A program made the translations under genes and the position numbers. Below are positions 32,437-39,866 of a stretch of DNA of 64,000 nt, piece by piece. The number at the start of each line of letters is the position of its first letter. The stretch's first letter is position 1. The notes under the pieces were generated by a model. The model did no database searches and had not been told where the DNA came from. It saw nothing but the letters and a program-made list of their open reading frames with translations. The stretch comes from Alphaproteobacteria bacterium (lineage in GTDB: Bacteria > Pseudomonadota > Alphaproteobacteria > Ferrovibrionales > Ferrovibrionaceae), in contig JAFKFH010000011.1 of NCBI GenBank assembly GCA_017307375.1, forward strand, positions 227,795-291,794, in the 5' to 3' direction.

Positions 32437-34707
32437 ATGACGATTGATGAAAGCATGCCGTCGGCGCCCGGCCCGACTGCCGGAAAACTCTTCGCCACCA
32501 CGGCAGCCGGTTTCCTGTTCCTGACCGCGACGGCGGTGCAGGCGCAGAACGCTGCACCGGCCACGACGCCGGCAACACCACCGCGGGTGACGCTGCCGGG
32601 CCTGTCGGTCGAGGGACAATCTACCGACAACTACAAGACCGACTTTTCCGAATCGCCGAAATTCACCGCTCCGCTGCTCGACACGCCGAAATCAGTCACG
32701 GTGATTCCGGAAGCGGTCATTCAGCAGTCAGGGTCACTGACGTTGAGCGATGCGCTACGTACTGTGCCGGGCATAACCTTTGGTGCAGCCGAAGGCGGCA
32801 ATCCCGCCGGCGACCGGCCGTTCATCCGCGGCTTCGACGCCCAGACCGACGTCTATGTCGACGGAGTACGCGATCCAGGGTCGCAAAGTCGCGAGATGTT
32901 CGACGTCGAACGCGTCGAAGTGATCAAGGGACCGTCCTCGGCCTATACGGGCCGCGGTTCGACCGGCGGCGCGATCAACATCATCTCCAAGCTGCCGACG
33001 CTGGAGAATTTCATGGCCGGTTCGGTGACATTCGGGACCGATCGCACCAAGCGTTTCACCGCCGACGTCAATCAGACGGCCGGGACTGTCGGCGTACGGC
33101 TCAACGGCATGTGGCACGACGCCGACGTAGCCGGCCGCGACGATGTCTTCGTCCATCGCTGGGGCTTCGCCCCGTCCGTCACCTTCGGCCTGGGCAAGCC
33201 GACGCGGGTAACGCTCAGCTACTACCACCTGCAGACCAACGACATGCCCGACTACGGCATTCCCTACAACCGCGTCCGCTCGGGTTCCACTACCGTGCAG
33301 ACTGGCGGGCCAGCCCCGGTCAGCCGGGACAATTTCTATGGCCTGCTCAATCGGGACTTCCGCAAGACGTCGGCAGATATCGGCACGGCACGCGTCGAGC
33401 ACGACTTCAACGAGAACCTGACGCTGCGCAACACGACACGCTACGCGCTGACCACCAACAACTACATCGTGACCAATCCCGACGATTCGGCCGGCAACGT
33501 CGCGAATGGCCTTGTCTGGCGCAACGTCAAGAGCCGCAATTCGTCGAACCACTACCTCGCCAACCAGACCGAACTGGTCGGGCGCTTCGAAACCGGTTTC
33601 ATCCGGCACGAATTCCTGACCGGGGTCGAATTCAGCAATGAGCAGACCAAGAACCGGCCCTATGTGGTCGCGGTCGGCAACTACCGCTACCCATCGGCAA
33701 CCCCGTGCCCGGCGGTCAATACCGGGCCGGCAACGCAGTATAATTGTACCAGCCTGTACAGCCCGAATCCGAACGATCCCTGGACCGGCTCGGTCACAAA
33801 CAACCAGACCAAGACGACAACGACGACGACGACCGGTTCGATCTACGCATTCGACACACTGAACTTCAGTGAGCAGTGGGCCCTGAACCTTGGCCTGCGC
33901 TACGACAACTACGATACCCAGGCCCAAACCCAGCCGGCGACCGCGACCTCCTATCTGTCGAACAAGTCGAACTTCCTGAACTATCAGGCCGGCGTGGTCT
34001 ACAAGCCGCGCCCCAACGGCAGCATCTATGTCAACTACGCGACCTCCTCCAACCCGTCGGGCGAGACGGCGGGCGAAGGAGCCTCGAATCTGACTCTGAC
34101 CAATCGCGATCTCGATCCGGAAGAAAATCAGAGTGTCGAACTCGGCACCAAGTGGGATGTGCTCGGCAACCGCCTGTCACTGAACGCCGCCGTCTTCTAC
34201 ATGCAGAAGGACAATGCCCGCGTCCAACTCGACCCGAACACCTACGTCAACGCCGGCAAGCAGAAGGTGAAGGGCTTCGAGGTCGGTGCCGCCGGCCGAA
34301 TCACTGATCGCTGGCAGGTGTTCGGCGGCTATTCGTTCCTCGATTCGGAGTTGGTCGACAATGGCAACTACCTGACCAACGCCGGCAACAACGGCAACCA
34401 GTTCCCCAACACGCCCCGCCACAGCCTGTCACTCTGGTCGACCTACGGGGTGACGCGGGACATCACCGTCGGCGGTGGTGCCTTCTACACGTCGAAGGTC
34501 TACGGCAACGCCGCCAATACACTGTGGATCCCCTCCTACTGGCGATTTGACGCGATGGCCGGCTATCAGGTCACGGAGAATGTCGCGCTGCAATTGAACG
34601 TGCAGAACGTGTTCGACAAACGCTATTTCGACAAGGCCTACTCGACCCACATGGTTTCGGTCGCGCCGGGCCGGGTGGCGTTGCTGAGCGCGAACTTCAA
34701 GTTCTGA
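32437..34707 (+). CDS. TonB-dependent siderophore receptor (Fiu/CirA/FhuE-like)
   Basis: A 756-residue outer-membrane receptor. A signal peptide ends near residue 36 (VQAQN). The plug domain contains TPKSVTVIPEAVI, LRTVPGITFGAAEGG, RPFIRGFDAQTDVYVDGVRD and VEVIKGPSSAYTGRGSTGG. The beta-barrel ends with the aromatic terminus LLSANFKF required for outer-membrane assembly. Similarity points to catecholate ferric-siderophore receptors. GTGGGGGA lies 6 bases before the ATG. A Fur-box-like site is upstream, and a PKHD hydroxylase, the usual partner, follows downstream past a hairpin. Confidence 0.92.
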   Translation: MTIDESMPSAPGPTAGKLFATTAAGFLFLTATAVQAQNAAPATTPATPPRVTLPGLSVEGQSTDNYKTDFSESPKFTAPLLDTPKSVTVIPEAVIQQSGSLTLSDALRTVPGITFGAAEGGNPAGDRPFIRGFDAQTDVYVDGVRDPGSQSREMFDVERVEVIKGPSSAYTGRGSTGGAINIISKLPTLENFMAGSVTFGTDRTKRFTADVNQTAGTVGVRLNGMWHDADVAGRDDVFVHRWGFAPSVTFGLGKPTRVTLSYYHLQTNDMPDYGIPYNRVRSGSTTVQTGGPAPVSRDNFYGLLNRDFRKTSADIGTARVEHDFNENLTLRNTTRYALTTNNYIVTNPDDSAGNVANGLVWRNVKSRNSSNHYLANQTELVGRFETGFIRHEFLTGVEFSNEQTKNRPYVVAVGNYRYPSATPCPAVNTGPATQYNCTSLYSPNPNDPWTGSVTNNQTKTTTTTTTGSIYAFDTLNFSEQWALNLGLRYDNYDTQAQTQPATATSYLSNKSNFLNYQAGVVYKPRPNGSIYVNYATSSNPSGETAGEGASNLTLTNRDLDPEENQSVELGTKWDVLGNRLSLNAAVFYMQKDNARVQLDPNTYVNAGKQKVKGFEVGAAGRITDRWQVFGGYSFLDSELVDNGNYLTNAGNNGNQFPNTPRHSLSLWSTYGVTRDITVGGGAFYTSKVYGNAANTLWIPSYWRFDAMAGYQVTENVALQLNVQNVFDKRYFDKAYSTHMVSVAPGRVALLSANFKF

Positions 34708-34730
34708 TCCGCGTCGCCACCCACGTTGAT

Positions 34731-34753
34731 GCCCCCGGCTTCGCGCCGGGGGC
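34731..34753 (+). terminator. GC-rich hairpin between receptor and hydroxylase genes
   Basis: A perfect 9-base stem (GCCCCCGGC and its complement) with loop TTCGC follows the receptor stop by 23 bases. There is no strong T run, so it may be a partial terminator or an mRNA-stabilising element that lowers expression of the downstream hydroxylase relative to the receptor. Confidence 0.55.
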
Positions 34754-34779
34754 GTCGTTCAAGACGAGGATATTCGGTC

Positions 34780-35463
34780 ATGATGCTGCAGATCCCGGAA
34801 CTGCTCGACCCGGATCAACTCAAGGCGGTCAGGCAGATCATCGATGTGGCCGAGTGGATCGACGGCAACGCCACGTCGGGCGTGCAGGCGGCGATGGCCA
34901 AGAACAACCGCCAATTGCCTGAAGGGTCGGATGCCGCGCGCCGCGCGGGGGACATCATCCAGACGGCGCTGGGCCGCAATCCGGCATTCATGTCGGCCGC
35001 CCTGCCCCTGAAAGTGTTTCCGCCGCTGTTCAATCGCTACGGCACCGGCCAATATTTCAAGACCCATGTCGACAACGCCGTCCGCCATTTGCGTGGCACT
35101 GACTTCCGGATCCGCAGCGATCTGTCGGCGACGGTCTTCCTCAATGACCCCGCCGAGTACGACGGCGGCGAACTGTCGATCGAGGACACCTACGGCATCC
35201 ACCGCGTCAAGCTGCCCGCGGGGTCCATGGTGCTCTACCCCGCATCGAGCCTGCATCACGTCTCGGCGATCACGCGCGGCGAACGGCTGGGATCGTTCTT
35301 CTGGATCCAGAGCATGGTGCGGGAGGATGCGAACCGCAGCCTGCTGTTCCAGCTCGACGCCTCGATCCAGGAACTGGCGCTGGACAAGGGCCAGGACCAT
35401 CCGGCAATTGTGCGGCTGACCGGTATCTACCACAACCTGATACGCCAGTACGCCGACCTCTGA
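34780..35463 (+). CDS. PKHD-type 2OG-Fe(II) dioxygenase (PiuC/YbiX family)
   Basis: A 227-residue hydroxylase. The iron site HxD...H is visible in [14 protein letters not shown] and [12 protein letters not shown]; the 2-oxoglutarate arginine is probably in that RGERLG stretch. Other family blocks are [51 protein letters not shown] and [10 protein letters not shown]. These proteins sit beside siderophore receptors and may modify a siderophore or receptor; the substrate is unknown. ATG 34780 is chosen because GAGGA is about 9 bases upstream. A decayed paralogue is at 31857-32312. Confidence 0.92.
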   Translation: MMLQIPELLDPDQLKAVRQIIDVAEWIDGNATSGVQAAMAKNNRQLPEGSDAARRAGDIIQTALGRNPAFMSAALPLKVFPPLFNRYGTGQYFKTHVDNAVRHLRGTDFRIRSDLSATVFLNDPAEYDGGELSIEDTYGIHRVKLPAGSMVLYPASSLHHVSAITRGERLGSFFWIQSMVREDANRSLLFQLDASIQELALDKGQDHPAIVRLTGIYHNLIRQYADL

Positions 35464-35502
35464 ACTGCGACACGCTGTCGCGGGACGCGCACTCCGCGAT
35501 AG

Positions 35503-35508
35503 TATAAT
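35503..35508 (+). promoter_or_regulatory. Consensus -10 box close to the DUF2946 start
   Basis: A perfect TATAAT lies 8 bases upstream of the first ATG of the DUF2946 gene. Transcription would start about one or two bases before that ATG, implying a leaderless or almost leaderless mRNA, unless the third ATG at 35529 is used. No good -35 is seen at 17 bases (GCGGGA). Confidence 0.4.
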
Positions 35509-35516
35509 TTAGGCCC

Positions 35517-35876
35517 ATGATGGGCTTTATGGGCAAGACGCGGACGGCAGCGACGGCCGTGGCCGTCGTGCTGGCGCTGCTGTTGCAGTTGCTGGTCCCG
35601 TTGCCCGTGGCGCAGGCCCAGGCGACGCCGATCTGCACCGCTGCCGGCATCGTCCTGCTGGCGTCCGACGATGGCGCGCCACCGGCGGACCACGACGCGG
35701 GCGGCCATTGCCAGCTTTGCCTGCTGCCGCGGCCGGACGCCCTGCCCGCCGGAGGCGATCTGCTGCCGGCGCGCGCCGATATGGCGGAAACGGTCGCGCC
35801 GACCCGTCGGCCCGAACCCACGCCGCTGCCCGCACGGATCGCGCCCTACGCCCAACGCGCGCCGCCGACCGCCTGA
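35517..35876 (+). CDS. DUF2946-like small exported protein
   Basis: A 119-residue protein with an N-terminal signal or anchor helix (TAATAVAVVLALLLQLLVPLPVAQA). A short cysteine-containing periplasmic part has HCQLCLLP, and a proline-rich tail follows. The H-x-C-x-x-C arrangement and length resemble DUF2946 proteins, which occur in copper-related operons next to TonB receptors, SCO and PCuAC genes, as here. The first ATG is 8 bases after a TATAAT box; ATG 35529 directly before the signal helix is an alternative start. Function unknown; metal binding is inference. Confidence 0.7.
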   Translation: MMGFMGKTRTAATAVAVVLALLLQLLVPLPVAQAQATPICTAAGIVLLASDDGAPPADHDAGGHCQLCLLPRPDALPAGGDLLPARADMAETVAPTRRPEPTPLPARIAPYAQRAPPTA

Positions 35877-35932
35877 TCCTTTCCAGGCCCCCTGCCGCCT
35901 CGAACGTCAGCGCGTTTTCGGAGTCCTAAATC

Positions 35933-36547
35933 ATGTCCATGCGCAAGGCGCTGGCCGTGGCCTGCGTGGCCGCGGTCGTTGCCGCCATTGCCGTCGTCCA
36001 GTTGCGCCAGGCCGGCATCATCGGGTCGGGCGGACTGCGCAATGCCGACGCCGCCGGCGGCGCCGCCAGCGTCGGCGGCCCGTTCAACCTGATCGATCCG
36101 CAGGGCCGGACCGTCACCGACGGCGATTTCCGCGGCAAGGTGATGCTGGTCTATTTCGGCTACACCCATTGTCCCGATGTCTGCCCCACCGACCTCACGG
36201 CAATGGGTGAGGCCGTGCGCCTGCTCGGGCCGGCGGCGGGCAATCTCGCCCCGATCTTCATCACGCTCGATCCGCAGCGCGACACGCCCAGCGTAATGGG
36301 CGAGTTCGTGCAGTTGATCGATCCCCAGGTCACCGGGTTGAGCGGTCCGCCGGCGGCGACCGCCGCCGCCGCCAAGGCCTACCGGGTCTACTACGCCAAG
36401 GTCGAAAAGCCGGACGATCCCGACGGCTACGGCATCGACCACTCGGCCTACATGTATCTGATGGGCCGCGACGGCAAGTTTCTCACCGTATTCCGTCATG
36501 GCTCCGACCCGGAAACCATCGCGGCCGGCATCAAGCCTTACCTCTGA
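35933..36547 (+). CDS. SCO1/SenC family copper-binding protein
   Basis: A 204-residue membrane-anchored thioredoxin-fold protein. An N-terminal helix (AVACVAAVVAAIAVVQL) tethers it to the inner membrane. The copper motif is GYTHCPDVCPTDL, with CxxxC, and the distal histidine is in GIDHSAYMYL. SCO proteins deliver copper to the CuA site of cytochrome c oxidase or act as thiol reductants. It is followed after 13 bases by a PCuAC gene, its usual partner, so the pair is probably dedicated to CuA assembly. Oxidase genes themselves are not in this window. Confidence 0.92.
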   Translation: MSMRKALAVACVAAVVAAIAVVQLRQAGIIGSGGLRNADAAGGAASVGGPFNLIDPQGRTVTDGDFRGKVMLVYFGYTHCPDVCPTDLTAMGEAVRLLGPAAGNLAPIFITLDPQRDTPSVMGEFVQLIDPQVTGLSGPPAATAAAAKAYRVYYAKVEKPDDPDGYGIDHSAYMYLMGRDGKFLTVFRHGSDPETIAAGIKPYL

Positions 36548-36560
36548 AGGAGACAAATTC

Positions 36561-37022
36561 ATGAAAAAGCTACTGCTCGCAGCCTTCCTCGCCCTCGCCC
36601 CGGCCGCAGCCCTGGCGGCGGATGCGACGGTCGGGCCCCTGAAGGTCGAACAGCCCTGGTCGCGCGCCACCGCCGCCAGCGCCCAGAACGGCAGCGCCTA
36701 TTTCGCCGTCCGCAACACCGGTGCCCAGCCCGACCGGCTGATCTCCGCCGCGAGCACGGTGGCGGCGCGGACCGAACTGCACACCAATATCGACGACAAC
36801 GGCGTCATGAAGATGCGCCAGGTGGCGGCGATCGACGTTCCCGCCGGCGGCGAGGCGGTGCTGAAGCCGGGCGGCCTCCACGTCATGCTGATGGGACTGA
36901 AGGCGCCGCTGGCCGAGGGGCAGAAGTTCCCGCTGACGCTGACATTCGAACGGGCCGGCACCGTCACCGTCGACGTCATGGTCGGAAAACCGGGCGCCGG
37001 CGGCGCGCATATGACCCATTAG
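36561..37022 (+). CDS. PCuAC periplasmic copper chaperone
   Basis: A 153-residue exported protein with signal peptide MKKLLLAAFLALAPAAALAA. The copper site is the H-x10-M-x21-H-x-M type, seen in LHTNIDDNGVMKMRQV and GGLHVMLMGLK. PCuAC chaperones hand Cu(I) to SCO and CuA. The ATG is preceded by AAGGAGACAAATTC, a strong Shine-Dalgarno. It is the last gene of the DUF2946-SCO-PCuAC run; the ExbB gene starts about 200 bases later with its own probable regulation. Confidence 0.92.
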   Translation: MKKLLLAAFLALAPAAALAADATVGPLKVEQPWSRATAASAQNGSAYFAVRNTGAQPDRLISAASTVAARTELHTNIDDNGVMKMRQVAAIDVPAGGEAVLKPGGLHVMLMGLKAPLAEGQKFPLTLTFERAGTVTVDVMVGKPGAGGAHMTH

Positions 37023-37037
37023 TCAGTTGCACTCAAT

Positions 37038-37049
37038 TCGCAATTGCGA
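37038..37049. promoter_or_regulatory. Palindrome upstream of exbB-exbD-tonB
   Basis: TCGCAATTGCGA is a perfect 12-base palindrome in the spacer between the PCuAC and exbB genes, within a longer stretch with TTGCACTCAATTC before and GAATTC-like sequence after. The position upstream of a TonB energising operon suggests an iron-responsive site of alphaproteobacterial type (Fur, Irr or RirA). Related AT-rich patches lie at 37120-37165. The regulator is unknown. Confidence 0.4.
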
Positions 37050-37238
37050 GAATTCGGCATTGCCGATATGAAGGTCGCCACCCCGCCGGCAACGCATGCC
37101 GTTACCGGCGGGTGTTTGGCCGATAATTGCAATCGGCTCGCATTCGCAGGCTATTCTGCAACGCGACAGCACGAGTAAGAGATGATGGATCCTGCCATGT
37201 TCCCTGCACGGGCATTCAACGCCGGTCGAGGCCGCTTC

Positions 37239-38069
37239 ATGCGGCCGGTGTCGCGGCTTGCGACGAGCCTGGCGGTGGCCATGGTCACGCTGCCGGCGCT
37301 GGCGCAGACCACGGCGCCAGCCACCGCCCCCGATGCCATCCCGCCGATCGCGGCCACCGCCATCCTGCCCCATGACCTGTCGCCGATGGGCATGTTCATG
37401 GCGGCCGACTGGATCGTGAAGACCGTCATGATCGGGCTGATGCTGGCATCGCTTGCTACCTGGACCGTGTGGCTGGCCAAGACGATCGAACTGGCCCAGG
37501 CAAAACGCCGCGCCCGCCAGGTTCTCGCCGCCGCGACCAAGGCCGAGCACCTGGGCCAGGCGGCCGAGCAGACGGCCGCCGGCACCGACGCCTCCGCCGC
37601 CATCGTCCGGGCGGCGTTACGGGAGACACGGGTCTCGGACGGCCTCGATGCCGCCGGCATCAAGGAGCGGATCGTGATCGAGGTGCAGCGGATCGAGGCG
37701 GCGGCGGGCCGGCGCATCGGCCGCGGTACCGGCATCCTCGCCACGATCGGTGCGATCGCCCCGTTCATCGGCCTGTTCGGCACGGTCTGGGGTATCATGA
37801 ATTCGTTCATCGGCATCGCCCGGGCGCAGACGACCAACCTGGCCGTCGTCGCCCCCGGCATCGCCGAGGCATTGCTGGCCACGGCGATCGGCCTGGTGGC
37901 CGCCATTCCGGCGGTGGTGATCTACAACATCTTCACCCGTTCGATCGGCGGCTATCGCGCCCAGTTGGCCGACGTCACCGCCCAGACGATGCGGCTGGTC
38001 TCGCGCGATCTCGACCGCCGCGCCGCGGCAGGCCACCAGACCTTCCGCCCGCGCCAGGCCGCCGAATAA
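37239..38069 (+). CDS. exbB: ExbB, TonB-system proton channel subunit
   Basis: A 276-residue MotA/TolQ/ExbB-family protein. From ATG 37239 it opens with a clear signal peptide ([20 protein letters not shown]), and GAGG lies 7 bases upstream. An upstream ATG at 37182 would add 19 residues but has a poorly spaced Shine-Dalgarno. Transmembrane helices occur near [46 protein letters not shown] and [25 protein letters not shown], the last two lining the proton channel. With ExbD it uses the proton gradient to drive TonB. Confidence 0.92.
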   Translation: MRPVSRLATSLAVAMVTLPALAQTTAPATAPDAIPPIAATAILPHDLSPMGMFMAADWIVKTVMIGLMLASLATWTVWLAKTIELAQAKRRARQVLAAATKAEHLGQAAEQTAAGTDASAAIVRAALRETRVSDGLDAAGIKERIVIEVQRIEAAAGRRIGRGTGILATIGAIAPFIGLFGTVWGIMNSFIGIARAQTTNLAVVAPGIAEALLATAIGLVAAIPAVVIYNIFTRSIGGYRAQLADVTAQTMRLVSRDLDRRAAAGHQTFRPRQAAE

Positions 38070-38085
38070 GCGGAGGGCGGCGTCG

Positions 38086-38514
38086 ATGGCCATCAAGCTC
38101 GACCAGGACGGCGGCGACGATCTCGCCGAAACCCACGACATCAACGTCACCCCATTCATCGACGTGATGCTGGTGCTGCTGATCATCTTCATGGTCGCAG
38201 CCCCGCTTGCCACCGTCGACATTCCGGTCGACCTGCCCGCCTCGTCGGCACCGCCGCAGCAGCGGCCGGAAAAGCCGATCTTCCTGTCGATCAAGGCCGA
38301 TGGCCAGCTGGCGCTCGGCGACGGCATCGTCAGCCGCCAGGGCCTGGGGACCGCGATCGACGCGAAAAGCGGCGGCAACAAGGAGACACGCATCTTCCTG
38401 CGCGGCGACAAGGCGATCGACTACGGCACCGTCATGACCGTGATGAACGAGTTGCGTGCCAGCGGCTATCTCAAGGTCGCGCTGGTCGGCCTGGAAATGG
38501 CGCCGGCGCAATGA
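38086..38514 (+). CDS. exbD: ExbD, TonB-system proton channel subunit
   Basis: A 142-residue single-pass protein. The segment DINVTPFIDVMLVLLIIFMV carries the essential membrane aspartate (FIDVML). The periplasmic domain follows. It starts 17 bases after the exbB stop with GGAGGG upstream, and its stop overlaps the tonB start in ATGA. It forms the ExbB-ExbD motor that energises the TonB protein. Confidence 0.95.
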   Translation: MAIKLDQDGGDDLAETHDINVTPFIDVMLVLLIIFMVAAPLATVDIPVDLPASSAPPQQRPEKPIFLSIKADGQLALGDGIVSRQGLGTAIDAKSGGNKETRIFLRGDKAIDYGTVMTVMNELRASGYLKVALVGLEMAPAQ

Positions 38515-39425
38515 CCGCGATCGCGGTCGCCGAGCCGTTCGACGGCGACGACCGGCAGGCCACGCGCTGGCTGGTTTCGGCGGCGATCGTGCTGGCGGTG
38601 CATGTCGCCGGCATCGTCCTGCTGGCCGAGCGCATCCACATCACCCCGCTGGCCGAACCGATCCCGCCGGCAGTCATGATCGATCTGGCACCGCTGCCGA
38701 CGCCGGCCCCTGCGCCGCCGGCCCCGGAGCAGGAAATCAGGAAGCCCGAGGAGCCGCCGCCGCCGCGCCCCCAGGAACTGCCGCGCCCGGAGGAGATGCA
38801 GCGTCCGGTCGAGCAGCAGCGGGCCGAGTTGCCGCAGGAAACACCGCGGCCGGAGGAACCGCCGCCGCCCGAACCGATCCCGGACCTGCCGCCCGAGCCT
38901 GAAGTTCCGCCGGTCGTCTCCGACGTCGTGATCCCGGTGCCCAAGCCGCCGCCACCGCCACCACCGAAGAAGGTCGAGGCGAAGAAGGCGCCTGTGCCAC
39001 CGCCGCCACCGCCGCCGCCCCAGCCGGTGCAGCAGCAGGTCCAGCCCGTACCGCAGGCCCTGCCCTCGCCGCCCGCCCCGCCGGCACCGACGCCGCCTGC
39101 CCCCGCCGCGGCCCCGCCGATGCCCGCCAACCCGGCCGCGCGCGAGAACTATTTCGGCAAGCTGCTGGCGCATCTGTCCAAGCACAAGCGCTATCCGCGC
39201 GCCGCGCTGTCGATGCGTCATCAGGGCGTCGTCATGCTGCGCTTCACTCTCGACCGCGCCGGTGCGGTCATCGGCATCCGGATCGAGCGGTCGTCGGGCT
39301 TCGAATCGCTCGACAACGAGGTGCTGCAGCTGATGGAACGGGCGCAACCGCTGCCGGGCATGCCCGAGGAAATCCCGGGCGAGCGCCTCGAGGTGGTCGT
39401 GCCGATCCAGTTCTTCCTGCGATAG
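38511..39425 (+). CDS. tonB: TonB energy-transducing protein
   Basis: A 304-residue protein. A single N-terminal membrane helix (WLVSAAIVLAVHVAGIVLL) anchors it; the long proline/glutamate-rich stretch at about residues 55-200 spans the periplasm. The C-terminal domain from about 210 (YFGKLLAHLSKHKRYPRAAL, then GVVMLRFTLDRAG and SSGFESLDNEVLQLM) is the TonB fold that grips receptor TonB boxes. The proline-rich DNA is low-complexity and should not be taken for a CRISPR or mobile repeat. Its likely client is the siderophore receptor 4 kb upstream. Confidence 0.95.
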   Translation: MTAIAVAEPFDGDDRQATRWLVSAAIVLAVHVAGIVLLAERIHITPLAEPIPPAVMIDLAPLPTPAPAPPAPEQEIRKPEEPPPPRPQELPRPEEMQRPVEQQRAELPQETPRPEEPPPPEPIPDLPPEPEVPPVVSDVVIPVPKPPPPPPPKKVEAKKAPVPPPPPPPPQPVQQQVQPVPQALPSPPAPPAPTPPAPAAAPPMPANPAARENYFGKLLAHLSKHKRYPRAALSMRHQGVVMLRFTLDRAGAVIGIRIERSSGFESLDNEVLQLMERAQPLPGMPEEIPGERLEVVVPIQFFLR

Positions 39426-39435
39426 GCCGCCGAGC

Positions 39436-39756
39436 TCAGGCCGACGATACCAGCTTGAGCCCGACGATGCCCGCGACGATCAGTCCGATGCAGACAAGCC
39501 GCATCACCGCAGCCGATTCTCCCAGCAGGACGATGCCGAGGATCGCCGTGCCGACCGTGCCGACGCCGGTCCAGACCGCATACGCGGTGCCGAGCGGCAG
39601 CGACTTGAGCGCGAGCCCCAGCAGTCCCAGGCTGACCAGCATCGAGGCGATGGTGCCGACCGTCGGCCACAGCCGTGTGAAACCATCGGTGTATTTGAGC
39701 CCGACCGCCCAGCCGATCTCGAACAGACCGGCAAGCACCAGGATGACCCATGCCAT
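39436..39756 (-). CDS. gdx: Guanidinium exporter of the SMR family (Gdx/SugE)
   Basis: A 106-residue four-helix small multidrug resistance protein. The essential Glu is in [20 protein letters not shown]. The [17 protein letters not shown] stretch is characteristic of the SugE/Gdx branch that exchanges guanidinium for protons, rather than the EmrE drug-export branch. A guanidine-II riboswitch lies directly upstream on the same strand, which independently supports the substrate. ACGGGG lies about 9 bases before the ATG. It is tail to tail with tonB. Confidence 0.93.
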   Translation of the reverse strand: MAWVILVLAGLFEIGWAVGLKYTDGFTRLWPTVGTIASMLVSLGLLGLALKSLPLGTAYAVWTGVGTVGTAILGIVLLGESAAVMRLVCIGLIVAGIVGLKLVSSA

Positions 39757-39775
39757 CGGCGTAACCCCGTCAGTG

Positions 39776-39832
39776 GCAGGGCCGTCCCTGCGATATCGAT
39801 GAAGCGCGGGGCCGTCCCCGCGCCATCGATAT
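39776..39832 (-). ncRNA. Guanidine-II (mini-ykkC) riboswitch
   Basis: On the minus strand two hairpins occur in tandem, GCGGGG-ACGG-CCCCGC and GCAGGG-ACGG-CCCTGC, both closed by identical ACGG tetraloops. Two stem-loops with ACGR loops define the mini-ykkC/guanidine-II class, which dimerises through the loops on binding guanidinium and frees the ribosome-binding site. The first hairpin is extended by a further 9-pair stem (ATATCGATG with CATCGATAT) after a 2-base bulge. The second ends 19 bases before the gdx ATG, so translational control is likely. Confidence 0.9.
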
Positions 39833-39866
39833 ATGACGCGTCACCGGACGAGGCAACCCACGCTGT

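Noticed and set aside
38700..39120. Repetitive CCG-rich DNA that could be taken for a repeat array
   Set aside because: It encodes the proline-rich periplasmic spacer of TonB; there are no regularly spaced identical repeats or spacers.
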